Source: VBAS01 sp965652775 (GTDB taxonomy: Bacteria > Bacteroidota > Bacteroidia > Chitinophagales > Chitinophagaceae). From it: a stretch of 23,827 nucleotides of DNA. The stretch covers positions 1 to 23,827 of the forward strand of contig CBFGXP010000036.1 in assembly GCA_965652775.1 (NCBI GenBank), written 5' to 3'. Of the stretch, positions 6,667-15,311 are shown in pieces (positions within the stretch are counted from its first letter, which is position 1; every line of letters begins with the position of its first letter). The position numbers and the translations under genes were made by a program. Under the pieces are notes generated by a model. The model was not told the DNA's origin. It saw only the letters and a program-made list of their open reading frames with translations, and did no database searches.

Positions 6667-8565
6667 ATGCTAACCAAACAGGAAAGAGAGCAAAAAATTG
6701 AATCATCTTCAAAGTTGATTGGTAAAGCTGTTGTCAGTTCGATCCTGGTGACGTTAGTTTCATTTAGTCCAATTTTATTTTTAACTGGGCAGGAGCATAA
6801 GCTTTTTTCACCATTGGTATGGACAAAAACTTTTGCGATGATCGGCTCTGCCTTTGTTGCCATATTTCTCGTACCGGTGCTTATGGTTGTTCTGCTGAAA
6901 GGAAAAGTAAGACCTGAAAGTAAACATCCTGTGTCCCGGTTTTTTATTTTTTTATATTCTCCAATTCTTCGCTGGTGTTTGAAATGGAAAAAGCTTACTC
7001 TTCTTATCAGCTTTTTAATTCTTGCGGGGAGCATACCATTGGTGATGCGATTAGGAAGAGAATTCATGCCACCACTGGATGAAGGCTCGTTACTTTTTAT
7101 GCCTGTGACGTTGCCTGATGTATCCAATTCGGAAATAAAGCGGATTATGCAGGTGCAGGATAAACTGATGCTTACAGTGCCGGAAGTAAAGAATGTATTG
7201 GGCAAGGCAGGCAGAGCCAACACTGCAACTGACAATGCACCGATCAGTATGATTGAAACGATTGTATTGTTGAAGCCCCAATCACAGTGGCGGGACGGAA
7301 TCACAAAGAATGATATCATCAATGAACTGAATGCCAAGATGCAGATACCCGGTGTGGTAAATGGATGGACGCAACCAATTATTAATCGAATTAATATGCT
7401 CTCAACTGGTATTCGTACTGATGTGGGAATAAAGATTTACGGTCAAAACCTTGACACCATAAATAGGCTAGCCCAGGAATTTAGAAAATCATTACAGGGG
7501 GTAGAAGGAGTAAAAGACCTCTATGTAGAGCCCATAACCGGTGGTAAATACCTTGACATAAAAATTAAAAAAGAAGAACTCGGGCGTTACAATCTTTCGG
7601 TAGATGATGTGAACATGTTTGTTGAAACTGCTCTCGGCGGTATGAATATTACACAAACTATTGAAGGCAGGCAGCGTTTTTCCGTTAATGTCAGAATGGC
7701 CCAGGATTATCGTAATTCAATTGAAAAACTGAAACGGCTTCCGGTAAGCACGATGAACTACGGGCCGATTCCACTGGCTGCACTGGCTGATATTGAAATC
7801 GCAGAGGGACCGCCAATGATCAATTCCGAAAATGCAATGCTGCGCGGCACACTCTTGTTTAATGTACGTGATCGCGACCTCGGCGGCACCGTTGATGATG
7901 CAAAAAGAAGACTATCTGATGCGGTAAAAAAACTTCCTAAAGGATATTTTTTGGAATGGAGTGGGCAGTATGAAAACCAGGCAAGAGCAGAGCAACGATT
8001 AAAAATCATTTTACCGATTGTATTGGTGATCATTGTCGTCATCCTGTATTTCACCTTTCACACTTTCCGGGAAGTATTGATCGTCCTGTCTTCGATTCCG
8101 ATAGCACTTGTTGGCGGGGCATACTCACTTTACTTTTTTAATGTAAACTTTTCCGTTGCGGTTGCAGTTGGCTTTATTGCCTTATTCGGAATAGCTGTAG
8201 AAACGGGAGTGCTCATGCTGGTATATCTTAATAATTCATTATATAAAAAAATAATGAAACAAAGGGAATTGCAACAGCCAATGAATAGAGGCGCTCTTGA
8301 AGATGCGATCTATGACGGCGCGGTATTGCGATTGCGACCAAAGCTTATGACAGTAATCGTGGATGTTCTTGGACTATTACCTATTTTACTGGCAACAGGA
8401 ACAGGCAGTGATGTGATGAAACCGATCACGTACCCATTTGTTTTCGGTTTAATTACGTCAACACTCTTTGTGTTGATCGTTTTGCCAGTGATGTATGCAA
8501 TGGTAAGGGAATATGAATTGAAGAGACATGGCAAATTGCAGATAGCTCAATTGGGACATGAATGA
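6667..8565 (+). CDS. cusA: CusA-type heavy-metal RND efflux pump, C-terminal part
   Basis: This carries the rest of the pump: TM5-TM7 (IGKAVVSSILVTLVSFSPIL, then LTGQEHKLFSPLVWTKTF), the second periplasmic region, and TM8-TM12 (from about residue 450). The metal-cleft region holds INMLSTGIRTDVGIKIYG; its Met (residue 244 here, 668 in joined numbering) lines up with Met573 of E. coli CusA. The position of Met623 is Leu here (RYNLSVDDV), and a Met near the Met672 position is offset by about one residue (LPVSTMNYGP). The candidate restart ATG at 6667 lies 9 bases after the upstream stop, with no obvious ribosome-binding site. If restarted, the halves would split as TM1-4 and TM5-12. The TolC-family gene follows after 20 bases. 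Confidence 0.88.
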   Translation: MLTKQEREQKIESSSKLIGKAVVSSILVTLVSFSPILFLTGQEHKLFSPLVWTKTFAMIGSAFVAIFLVPVLMVVLLKGKVRPESKHPVSRFFIFLYSPILRWCLKWKKLTLLISFLILAGSIPLVMRLGREFMPPLDEGSLLFMPVTLPDVSNSEIKRIMQVQDKLMLTVPEVKNVLGKAGRANTATDNAPISMIETIVLLKPQSQWRDGITKNDIINELNAKMQIPGVVNGWTQPIINRINMLSTGIRTDVGIKIYGQNLDTINRLAQEFRKSLQGVEGVKDLYVEPITGGKYLDIKIKKEELGRYNLSVDDVNMFVETALGGMNITQTIEGRQRFSVNVRMAQDYRNSIEKLKRLPVSTMNYGPIPLAALADIEIAEGPPMINSENAMLRGTLLFNVRDRDLGGTVDDAKRRLSDAVKKLPKGYFLEWSGQYENQARAEQRLKIILPIVLVIIVVILYFTFHTFREVLIVLSSIPIALVGGAYSLYFFNVNFSVAVAVGFIALFGIAVETGVLMLVYLNNSLYKKIMKQRELQQPMNRGALEDAIYDGAVLRLRPKLMTVIVDVLGLLPILLATGTGSDVMKPITYPFVFGLITSTLFVLIVLPVMYAMVREYELKRHGKLQIAQLGHE

Positions 8566-8585
8566 TTCGCTAAAAATTCATAACA

Positions 8586-9857
8586 ATGAAAAAAAATATT
8601 TTATTAATTGTTCTTTCAATTTTCCTGGGTTTTGGAATTAGTAATGGGCAACAGACTTTACCTTTAAATGCATTGCTGGATTCCGTAAAAAATGTGAATC
8701 CCCTGCTGAAAATGTATGACAATGACATTCGCTCAATGGATGAAACAGCCAAAGGAGCAAGGAGCTGGATGCCACTTGAATTGGGAACTGGTTTATGGAT
8801 GACGCCTTATAACCCGAATCTCTGGAAGAAAATGGAAGACGGCATGGGGGGATACGAGGAAGGTATGGGACAATATATGATCTCAGTGCAACAGATGTTT
8901 CCTAACCGGAAAAAGCAGGATGCTGAGTTTGCTTATATGTCGGCCATGTCATCAGTGGAAAAAGAAAAAAAGAATTTTTCGCTGAACCAATTATATGCAG
9001 AAGCTAAAAAGAATTACTATGCCTGGATTGTCAATCTACAAAAGATAAAAATACTGACTCAAAATGAGAAGCTGATCAATTTCATGATTCAAAGTGCTGA
9101 GTTGCGCTATAAGAACGGTTTGGAAAAGATCAATGCTTATTATAAAGCTAAAGCGGCCCTAGGGAGTCTTGAAAAAATGCGGATAATGCTTGAGAATGAA
9201 ATTTTACTGAAAAGAATTGCATTAAACACATTGATGAATCGTGATAAGGGGATTGAGTTTTCTATTGACACGTCCTATACAATTAAAGAATATTCAAGGG
9301 AGTTGTATGACAGCACTCAATTAATTGCAGCAAGAAGCGATCTGAAAGCAGTCAACAAAGAAATACAGTTGAATTGGTTAAAGTTTGGAGCTGAGAAAGC
9401 CAAGCTTAAACCGGAATTTGGAATTCGGTATGAGCACATGTTTGGGTTTGGAGGATTACCGATGCAATATTCATTGATGGGCATGGTAAAAATTCCTTTT
9501 ACAAGAGGCGCCTCCCGAATGTATAAAGCAAATATGGAAGGCATACGATGGCGAAACGAAAGTTTACAACAGGAAAAGCAAATGATATTAAATGAAGCGA
9601 CAGGCATGGCTCAATCGATGCGCAACGAGATTATTGCGAAGCAAAAACAGATCAGGTTGTATGAGGAAAAGATAATTCCTGCGTTAAGAAACAATTATTC
9701 AGCTTATCAATTGGCTTATGAGCAAAATACGGAAGAACTATTCATGCTTTTTGATGCATGGGAAACTTTGAATATGACCCAGCTTGAATACCTGGACCAA
9801 TTAAGAGAATTGTTGTTAATGCAGGTGGAGTTGGAAAGAATATTGGAGATCAAATAA
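8586..9857 (+). CDS. TolC-family outer-membrane factor (CusC-like)
   Basis: This 423-residue protein has a Sec signal (MKKNILLIVLSIFLGFGISNG) and the alternating helical and short-strand pattern of outer-membrane efflux proteins: LNALLDSVKNVNPLL at the N-terminus, YAEAKKNYYAWIV in the first helical hairpin, and YQLAYEQNTEELFMLFDAWE with LDQLRELLL near the end. It should form the trimeric exit duct for the RND pump encoded just upstream. A Met-rich stretch at about 78-105 (WKKMEDGMGGYEEGMGQYM) is unusual for the family and could contact Cu(I); that is an inference. Spacing is tight on both sides (20 bases from cusA, 6 bases to the adaptor), supporting a single operon. Confidence 0.85.
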   Translation: MKKNILLIVLSIFLGFGISNGQQTLPLNALLDSVKNVNPLLKMYDNDIRSMDETAKGARSWMPLELGTGLWMTPYNPNLWKKMEDGMGGYEEGMGQYMISVQQMFPNRKKQDAEFAYMSAMSSVEKEKKNFSLNQLYAEAKKNYYAWIVNLQKIKILTQNEKLINFMIQSAELRYKNGLEKINAYYKAKAALGSLEKMRIMLENEILLKRIALNTLMNRDKGIEFSIDTSYTIKEYSRELYDSTQLIAARSDLKAVNKEIQLNWLKFGAEKAKLKPEFGIRYEHMFGFGGLPMQYSLMGMVKIPFTRGASRMYKANMEGIRWRNESLQQEKQMILNEATGMAQSMRNEIIAKQKQIRLYEEKIIPALRNNYSAYQLAYEQNTEELFMLFDAWETLNMTQLEYLDQLRELLLMQVELERILEIK

Positions 9858-9863
9858 TTTATT

Positions 9864-11351
9864 ATGAAACGATTTTCTGAAAACGGGCAACTAGCAGTTA
9901 CCAATTGGCCCCTGGCAAAAAGCAAGAGCTACATTGTCTTTCGCGGAATCTTCATTTTACCTGTAGTTTTTTGTCTATTGTTCATTGGTCTTGCAGCATG
10001 TAATAATGAAAAGAAAGAAGACCATTCACAACATAAGCAACAGGGAATCGGCAAGCGGCAATACACCTGCCCAATGCCTGAAGATTCTGTATTCAGTGAT
10101 AAACCAGGAAAATGTCCAAAGTGTGGAATGGACCTGGTGAAAATTGAAAATCATGATCATTTGCAACAGCAGCATCAAGCAGCAACCCGCAATGACGAGT
10201 ATACTTGCCCGATGCATCCCGAAATTATAAAGGATAAACCTGGCTCCTGCCCCATATGCGGAATGGATCTGGTGAAAAAAGAAACGGATGCAAAAAAGAT
10301 AGAAGGCATTTCACTTGAGACTTTACTGAAGCCGACGAATCAATATGTTATTGCTTCATTGCCGCTGGTAATTGCAAAGCAAAGTGATGTGCCGGTTGAG
10401 ATCGATGTATTAGGTTATACAGCTTATAATACTTCATCAGTTGGAACTATTTCTGCTCGTATCAGCGGAAGGATTGAAAAATTATATGTAAAGTATCGTT
10501 ATCAAAAGATCAGCAAAGGACAGCGGATCATGGATATCTATAGCCCGGAATTGATGACAGCACAGCAAAATCTTCTATTGCTTTTGAAAAATGATAAAGA
10601 GAACGCAACAATGATCGAGGCGGCTAAGCAAAGATTATTGCTGCTTGGATTTTCTCAGCAACAATTGCAACAAGTCATTCAATCCGGCAATTCAGCATTG
10701 TCGATCGCAGTTTACAGTACCTATTCAGGACATATTCATGATGCCATTGGTACGACCAATATGGCACAATCGCAACAGGGCGGGAAAGAAATGGATGCTA
10801 CTTTGCAAACAACACAGGAATTGAATTTAAAAGAAGGTATGTATGTGCAGAAGGGACAACCGGTGTTTTCAGTGTATGATCCAGACCGTTTGTGGGTATT
10901 ACTAAATATTTATCCGCAGGACCAGTTCTTTGTAAAGACAGGTGATAGAGTAAAAATCGTCTCTGAAACCATGCCTGGCAAACATTTCAGCGCCACCATA
11001 AGTTATATCGAGCCCTTTTTCAGGAAAGGAAATAAAACAATTGTAGCAAGAGTGAATTATGATAACAGCGTTTTAAAACTTCCCGTTGGCAGCCAGGTAA
11101 AAGCAACGATTTTTTCGGGATCACATTCAGGATATTGGCTGCCTAAAGAAGCTGTGCTTTCACTTGGATTGGAAAGGATAGTTTTCTTAAAAACCAGTGA
11201 AGGGTTTAAAGTTCATAAGGTAGAGACAGGTCATGCACACAAAAATCTTTTGCAGGTAAGAAGGGGATTGACGGGAAAAGATTCTGTTGCTGCGAATGCA
11301 CAATACTTAATAGATAGTGAAAGTTTTGTGAAGATAAATGATGAACGTTAA
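9864..11351 (+). CDS. CusB-like RND periplasmic adaptor with two N-terminal HMBDs
   Basis: This 495-residue membrane-fusion adaptor links the RND pump to the TolC duct. A hydrophobic segment ends in the lipobox LAAC (Cys about 47). Two HMBDs follow at about 67-92 (YTCPMPEDSVFSD, CPKCGMDLV) and 112-137 (YTCPMHPEIIKD, CPICGMDLV). The first has an altered core in which the His-Pro is replaced and the spacing enlarged. The adaptor core follows: a barrel-sandwich segment (YTAYNTSSVGTISARISGRI, YVKYRYQKISKGQRIMDIYS), a helical hairpin, and beta-barrel and proximal domains. The N-terminus before the hydrophobic segment is about 29 residues, long for a lipoprotein signal. I see no internal Met to use instead, so ATG 9864 is kept. 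It is followed 27 bases later by a second adaptor. Confidence 0.88.
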   Translation: MKRFSENGQLAVTNWPLAKSKSYIVFRGIFILPVVFCLLFIGLAACNNEKKEDHSQHKQQGIGKRQYTCPMPEDSVFSDKPGKCPKCGMDLVKIENHDHLQQQHQAATRNDEYTCPMHPEIIKDKPGSCPICGMDLVKKETDAKKIEGISLETLLKPTNQYVIASLPLVIAKQSDVPVEIDVLGYTAYNTSSVGTISARISGRIEKLYVKYRYQKISKGQRIMDIYSPELMTAQQNLLLLLKNDKENATMIEAAKQRLLLLGFSQQQLQQVIQSGNSALSIAVYSTYSGHIHDAIGTTNMAQSQQGGKEMDATLQTTQELNLKEGMYVQKGQPVFSVYDPDRLWVLLNIYPQDQFFVKTGDRVKIVSETMPGKHFSATISYIEPFFRKGNKTIVARVNYDNSVLKLPVGSQVKATIFSGSHSGYWLPKEAVLSLGLERIVFLKTSEGFKVHKVETGHAHKNLLQVRRGLTGKDSVAANAQYLIDSESFVKINDER

Positions 11352-11378
11352 TTCAGGTGTTAACAGGAAAAAATTATT

Positions 11379-12572
11379 ATGAAACAATTATTTATTTTAT
11401 CGATTGCTTTACTGCTTATTTCATGCCACAATAAAAATCATGAAGAGCACGTGGATACGGATATATATTATACCTGCTCGATGGATCCGCAGGTGGTGGA
11501 ACTAAAACCTGGAAAATGTCCTATTTGTAAAATGCCATTAACGCCGGTGAAAAAAAGCAATAATGGAAATAAAGATGAGATCCAGCTGAGTGAGCAACAG
11601 GTTCAGTTGGGAAATATTAAGGTTGATACGATACGTACCGGTATGATCGGTGACCAGATGGTTTTGACTGCTGTATTGAATACGGATCAGATGAAAACAA
11701 CATCAGTAAGTGCGAGGGTAATGGGAAGGATCGACAAACTTTATTTTAAGAATGTAGGTGATTATGTAAGAAATGGTGACAGGCTGTTTGACCTGTATAG
11801 CGAGGAATTAAACAATGCAAAACAGGAGTATCAACTGGCGCTGGATAAAAGGAAAACGTTGGATAACCCGATAATCGATTTTGAACAATTGGTTAGAAGT
11901 GCAAGAATAAAATTGCAGTTATGGGGATTGACTGAAACGCAAATAAAGGACCTTGAGACCAACAATAAACCATCCTTACAAACGGCTTTTTATAGCCCTG
12001 CTTCCGGCTATATTACATCGGTTGATGCATTGGAAGGGCAATACGTGATGGAGGGAGGAACGATAATAAAACTGGCCGATTTGTCAACATTATGGGCGGA
12101 AGCGCAGGTATATGTTTCACAATTATCACAAGTAGATCCGCAATCCATTGTTGAAGTGCAATTCCCCGATTTTCCAGGCCAATCAGCGAAAGGGAAAATA
12201 GAGTTGGTTAATCCCGAAATCAATCCTGATACGAGAATCACATTGCTTAGAGTCAGTATTCCAAACAGAGGAAGTCAATTAAAACCTGGCATGTCTGCCT
12301 ATCTTTTATTAAAGGGAAAGCAACATCAAACACTCACATTACCCATAGATGCGGTGATACAGGAAAGCAAGGGAGCTACCGTTTGGCTGCAAACCGGAAC
12401 AAATACATTTAAGAGCAAAATGATAGAGATTGGAATGGAGGACGATGGACTCATTGAAATAAAAAGCGGATTGCAGCCGGGCGATGTGGTGGTGGTATCG
12501 GGGGCTTATCTGTTGAATAGTGAATATGTTTTTAAAAAAGGCACAAATCCGATGGAGGGTCATTCGCATTAG
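11379..12572 (+). CDS. Second CusB-like RND periplasmic adaptor with one HMBD
   Basis: This 397-residue lipoprotein (signal MKQLFILSIALLLISC) has one HMBD at about 30-55. It is a variant with Asp for His in the first half (YTCSMDPQVV) and Lys for Gly in the second (CPICKMPL). The rest is a standard adaptor: a barrel-sandwich segment (TTSVSARVMGRIDKLYFKNV, RNGDRLFDLYSEELNNAKQE), a short helical hairpin, and barrel and proximal domains (SPASGYITSVDALEGQYVME, LADLSTLWAEAQVYV). The C-terminus ends in EGHSH. It is distinct in sequence and shorter than the preceding adaptor, so it is not a simple recent duplicate. Two adaptors for one pump suggest a mixed adaptor ring or different metal-loading roles, which is inference. 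Confidence 0.87.
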   Translation: MKQLFILSIALLLISCHNKNHEEHVDTDIYYTCSMDPQVVELKPGKCPICKMPLTPVKKSNNGNKDEIQLSEQQVQLGNIKVDTIRTGMIGDQMVLTAVLNTDQMKTTSVSARVMGRIDKLYFKNVGDYVRNGDRLFDLYSEELNNAKQEYQLALDKRKTLDNPIIDFEQLVRSARIKLQLWGLTETQIKDLETNNKPSLQTAFYSPASGYITSVDALEGQYVMEGGTIIKLADLSTLWAEAQVYVSQLSQVDPQSIVEVQFPDFPGQSAKGKIELVNPEINPDTRITLLRVSIPNRGSQLKPGMSAYLLLKGKQHQTLTLPIDAVIQESKGATVWLQTGTNTFKSKMIEIGMEDDGLIEIKSGLQPGDVVVVSGAYLLNSEYVFKKGTNPMEGHSH

Positions 12573-12576
12573 TACG

Positions 12577-12666
12577 ATGAAGAAAATAAGTGATAGCATT
12601 CAGGCAAACTGGTATGTTATCACGGGTGGTAGAGAATTCAAGAAGCTTGCCGATAACAAATTGTAA
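12577..12666 (+). CDS. Possible 29-residue ORF of unknown nature
   Basis: An ATG four bases after the adaptor stop opens a short frame, MKKISDSIQANWYVITGG and then REFKKLADNKL, ending at TAA 12664-12666. The start looks like a genuine gene start (MKKIS) and the spacing suits translational coupling. There is no recognisable domain, signal peptide or metal ligand, and a chance ORF or the stump of a lost gene is equally likely. The remaining bases to 12735 hold only the promoter-like box described next. Confidence 0.25.
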   Translation: MKKISDSIQANWYVITGGREFKKLADNKL

Positions 12667-12709
12667 AACATTTCCAAAATTCTATAACATTCCAGGCAAT
12701 AGATAGAAT

Positions 12710-12717
12710 TAGATTTG
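12710..12717 (+). promoter_or_regulatory. Bacteroidota-type -7 box before the copper ATPase gene
   Basis: TAGATTTG matches the Bacteroidota primary-sigma -7 consensus TAnnTTTG exactly and lies 18 bases before the ATPase start. No clear TTTG -33 element sits 19-21 bases upstream. The box may give the ATPase its own promoter inside the larger gene run. Confidence 0.4.
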
Positions 12718-12735
12718 TTCTGATAATTTTCAGAT

Positions 12736-14793
12736 ATGGAACATTCAAATCGGGATCACCACCACCACGTAGCAAAACGACAACCGCAAAATGAGGAACA
12801 TATTCATCATTCAATGACGATGGGTCACAACCCACCTATGGGCCATGCCGGGCATGATCATCATGCAATGATGATTAATGATTTTAGAAAACGACTTTAT
12901 ATTGTGTTAGCGCTAACGGTTCCGATAATGTTGCTATCACCTATGATCCAGCATTGGCTAAATGTTCATTGGGGATTTACAGGATCTCAGTACCTGTTAG
13001 CAGTTCTATCCTCGGTTGTTTTCTTTTATGGAGGCTGGCCATTCCTTAAAGGATGGGTTGATGAAATGAAAGCCTGGAAGCCTGGCATGATGACATTGAT
13101 AGGGCTTGCCATTACTGTTGCCTACATCTATAGTATGGCAACCGTTTTTGGTTTAGAGGGTATGGACTTTTTTTGGGAACTGGCGACACTTATCCTGATC
13201 ATGTTACTTGGGCACTGGATAGAAATGAAATCTATTGCCGGAGCATCAAGAGAACTGGAATTATTAGTACAGCTTATGCCTTCGGATGCTCACCTTGTTC
13301 ATGGTGATCATATCATGGACGTCAAGACTGAATCTCTACAGGAGAATGATGTGATTCTCATTAAGCCGGGTGAGAAAGTTGCGGCCGATGGAGTGATCAT
13401 CGAAGGTGAGAGCTATTTAAATGAATCAATGTTGACAGGAGAGTCAAAGCCAGTTGAAAAAAGCATAGGCCAAACCGTAATTGCTGGTGCAATAAACGGA
13501 AACGGTTCATTGAACATAAAAGTAGCTCATGGCGCAAAGGATTCTTATTTGTCACAGGTGATCAAATTGGTCCAGGATGCACAACGATCAAAATCAAAGA
13601 CACAATTACTCGCAGACAAAGCTGCACAATGGCTTACAATAATCGCAATAGTGGCAGGCATTGTCACTTTTTTATATTGGTATGTAGATGGAAAAGTGTT
13701 AGCGTTTGCAATAGAAAGAATGGTTACCGTAATTGTTATTTGTTGTCCTCATGCTTTAGGTCTGGCGGTTCCGCTTGTAGTGGCGAAATCAACAGCACTA
13801 TCTGCACAAAAAGGTTTGCTAATTAAAAATAGAACCACATTTGAAAATTCCAGAAAAATAACAACCATTGTATTTGATAAAACGGGTACATTAACAGTTG
13901 GCAAATTTGAAGTTTCCAGGATTGTCTCATTGACAGACGGCATAGATGAAAAAGAGATCATTTCTTTGGCATCGGCTTTAGAACAAAACTCCGAGCATCC
14001 GATTGCTACAGGAATATTGCAAAAGGCAAAGGACATGAATGTTTCTATTTCATCACCTCAGAATTTTAACGCTATAACAGGCAAAGGTGTTGAGGCCGTA
14101 GTTGAAAATAAAAATGTAAAGGTTGTAAGCCCCGGGTATCTTAAAGAAAAAAACATCGCATTACCAACCGACTTTAGAACTGATGCCGCAGAGACGATTG
14201 TTTTTGTCCTTATAAACGACCAATTGGTTGGCTTTATTTCGTTATCAGATTCTATTCGTCCTGAATCAAAAGAAGCAATTCAGACATTGCATGAAAATAA
14301 TATCAAATCGGTATTATTAACAGGCGATAATAAGCAGGTAGCTGAAGCAGTCAGCAAAAAATTAGGTATTGATAGTTGTTATTCAGAAGTTTTACCACAT
14401 CAAAAATTGGAGAAGATAAAGGAACTCCAGGACAAAGGCGAATATGTAGCTATGACAGGAGACGGCGTAAATGATGCTCCAGCTTTAGCTCAGGCCAATG
14501 TTGGAATAGCTGTGGGATCAGGCTCTGATATCGCTGCTGAAACTGCCGGAATAGTTTTAGTTAATAGCAATCCGAAAGATATTGTATCCCTTATCCAATT
14601 TGGCAAGGCGACCTACAGAAAAATGATCCAGAATTTGATTTGGGCAACAGGATATAATGTGGTAGCATTACCGCTGGCTGCAGGTGTATTGTATAAAATG
14701 GGTATTTTGCTGAGTCCGGCTATGGGCGCCGTGTTAATGAGCGTAAGTACAATAGTAGTGGCTATCAATGCAAGTTTATTAAAAGTGAAATAG
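12736..14793 (+). CDS. copB: CopB-type P1B copper-transporting ATPase
   Basis: This 685-residue inner-membrane pump uses ATP to move copper from the cytoplasm to the periplasm. The N-terminus has no HMA domain but is rich in His and Met (DHHHHVAKR, HIHHSMTMGHNPPMGHAGHDHH), as in CopB-type pumps. Visible landmarks: TGES of the actuator domain at 233-236, the intramembrane metal motif CPH at 337-339, the phosphorylated Asp381 in DKTGTLT, HP in SEHPIATG (421-422), and GDGVND at about 575. CPH, rather than CPC, marks the P1B-3 group, reported to carry Cu(II) or Cu(I). It follows the second adaptor after 163 bases, and the TlpA-like gene starts 5 bases downstream. The start is supported by the length and by the His-rich leader. 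Confidence 0.93.
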   Translation: MEHSNRDHHHHVAKRQPQNEEHIHHSMTMGHNPPMGHAGHDHHAMMINDFRKRLYIVLALTVPIMLLSPMIQHWLNVHWGFTGSQYLLAVLSSVVFFYGGWPFLKGWVDEMKAWKPGMMTLIGLAITVAYIYSMATVFGLEGMDFFWELATLILIMLLGHWIEMKSIAGASRELELLVQLMPSDAHLVHGDHIMDVKTESLQENDVILIKPGEKVAADGVIIEGESYLNESMLTGESKPVEKSIGQTVIAGAINGNGSLNIKVAHGAKDSYLSQVIKLVQDAQRSKSKTQLLADKAAQWLTIIAIVAGIVTFLYWYVDGKVLAFAIERMVTVIVICCPHALGLAVPLVVAKSTALSAQKGLLIKNRTTFENSRKITTIVFDKTGTLTVGKFEVSRIVSLTDGIDEKEIISLASALEQNSEHPIATGILQKAKDMNVSISSPQNFNAITGKGVEAVVENKNVKVVSPGYLKEKNIALPTDFRTDAAETIVFVLINDQLVGFISLSDSIRPESKEAIQTLHENNIKSVLLTGDNKQVAEAVSKKLGIDSCYSEVLPHQKLEKIKELQDKGEYVAMTGDGVNDAPALAQANVGIAVGSGSDIAAETAGIVLVNSNPKDIVSLIQFGKATYRKMIQNLIWATGYNVVALPLAAGVLYKMGILLSPAMGAVLMSVSTIVVAINASLLKVK

Positions 14794-14798
14794 TCAAC

Positions 14799-15311
14799 AT
14801 GTTTAGAATAGGGTTATTGTTCTTATTTATTATATCTGCCTGCAAAAACGCAAGCGAGACAAAGGAAACAAGTAAAGCACCAGATAAAATATCACAGAAT
14901 GCCAATGCCATAACTCAATTGCATCTTACTGATCTTCATGATCAGCCAATAAATTTGGAAGAATATAAGGGTAAAACAGTCTTTATTAACTTTTGGGCCA
15001 CATGGTGTAAACCGTGCAGAGAAGAAATGCCATCTATTCAGGAAGCAATGAAGATCTTAAAAAATGAGAAGATAGAATTCCTTTTTGCATCCGATGAAAC
15101 AACTGAGCAGATTGAAAAGTTCAAAGCCGCTCATGATTACAGTTTTAATTATGTAAAAGTTGAAAATCTGTCAGACATAAACATCATGGGCTTGCCAACA
15201 ACATTTATCTTTAATCCCAATGGTGAACTTATTTTTTCTGAAATAGGTTATCGCAAATGGGATGATAAAGCTAATATTGACTTAATTCTAAATAAAGCAG
15301 AACCAAAATGA
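14799..15311 (+). CDS. TlpA-like thioredoxin-fold lipoprotein
   Basis: This 170-residue protein has a short lipoprotein signal (MFRIGLLFLFIISAC, Cys about 15) and a thioredoxin fold of the TlpA/ResA type. The redox motif lies in FINFWATWCKPCREEMP, with C70 and C73. A cis-Pro loop is seen in INIMGLPTTFIFNPNGEL. Such proteins reduce disulfides or metal-site thiols in the periplasm. Here the likely client is a Cys-rich copper protein; the best candidate is the next gene product, because the two genes overlap by four bases (ATGA at 15308-15311) and must be translationally coupled. It starts five bases after the ATPase gene. Family membership is clear; the client is inferred. Confidence 0.88.
   Translation: MFRIGLLFLFIISACKNASETKETSKAPDKISQNANAITQLHLTDLHDQPINLEEYKGKTVFINFWATWCKPCREEMPSIQEAMKILKNEKIEFLFASDETTEQIEKFKAAHDYSFNYVKVENLSDINIMGLPTTFIFNPNGELIFSEIGYRKWDDKANIDLILNKAEPK

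Noticed and set aside
6654..7337. 227-residue open frame on the minus strand
   Set aside because: It lies opposite the conserved RND coding sequence, shows no domain or signal, and is explained as a shadow frame.
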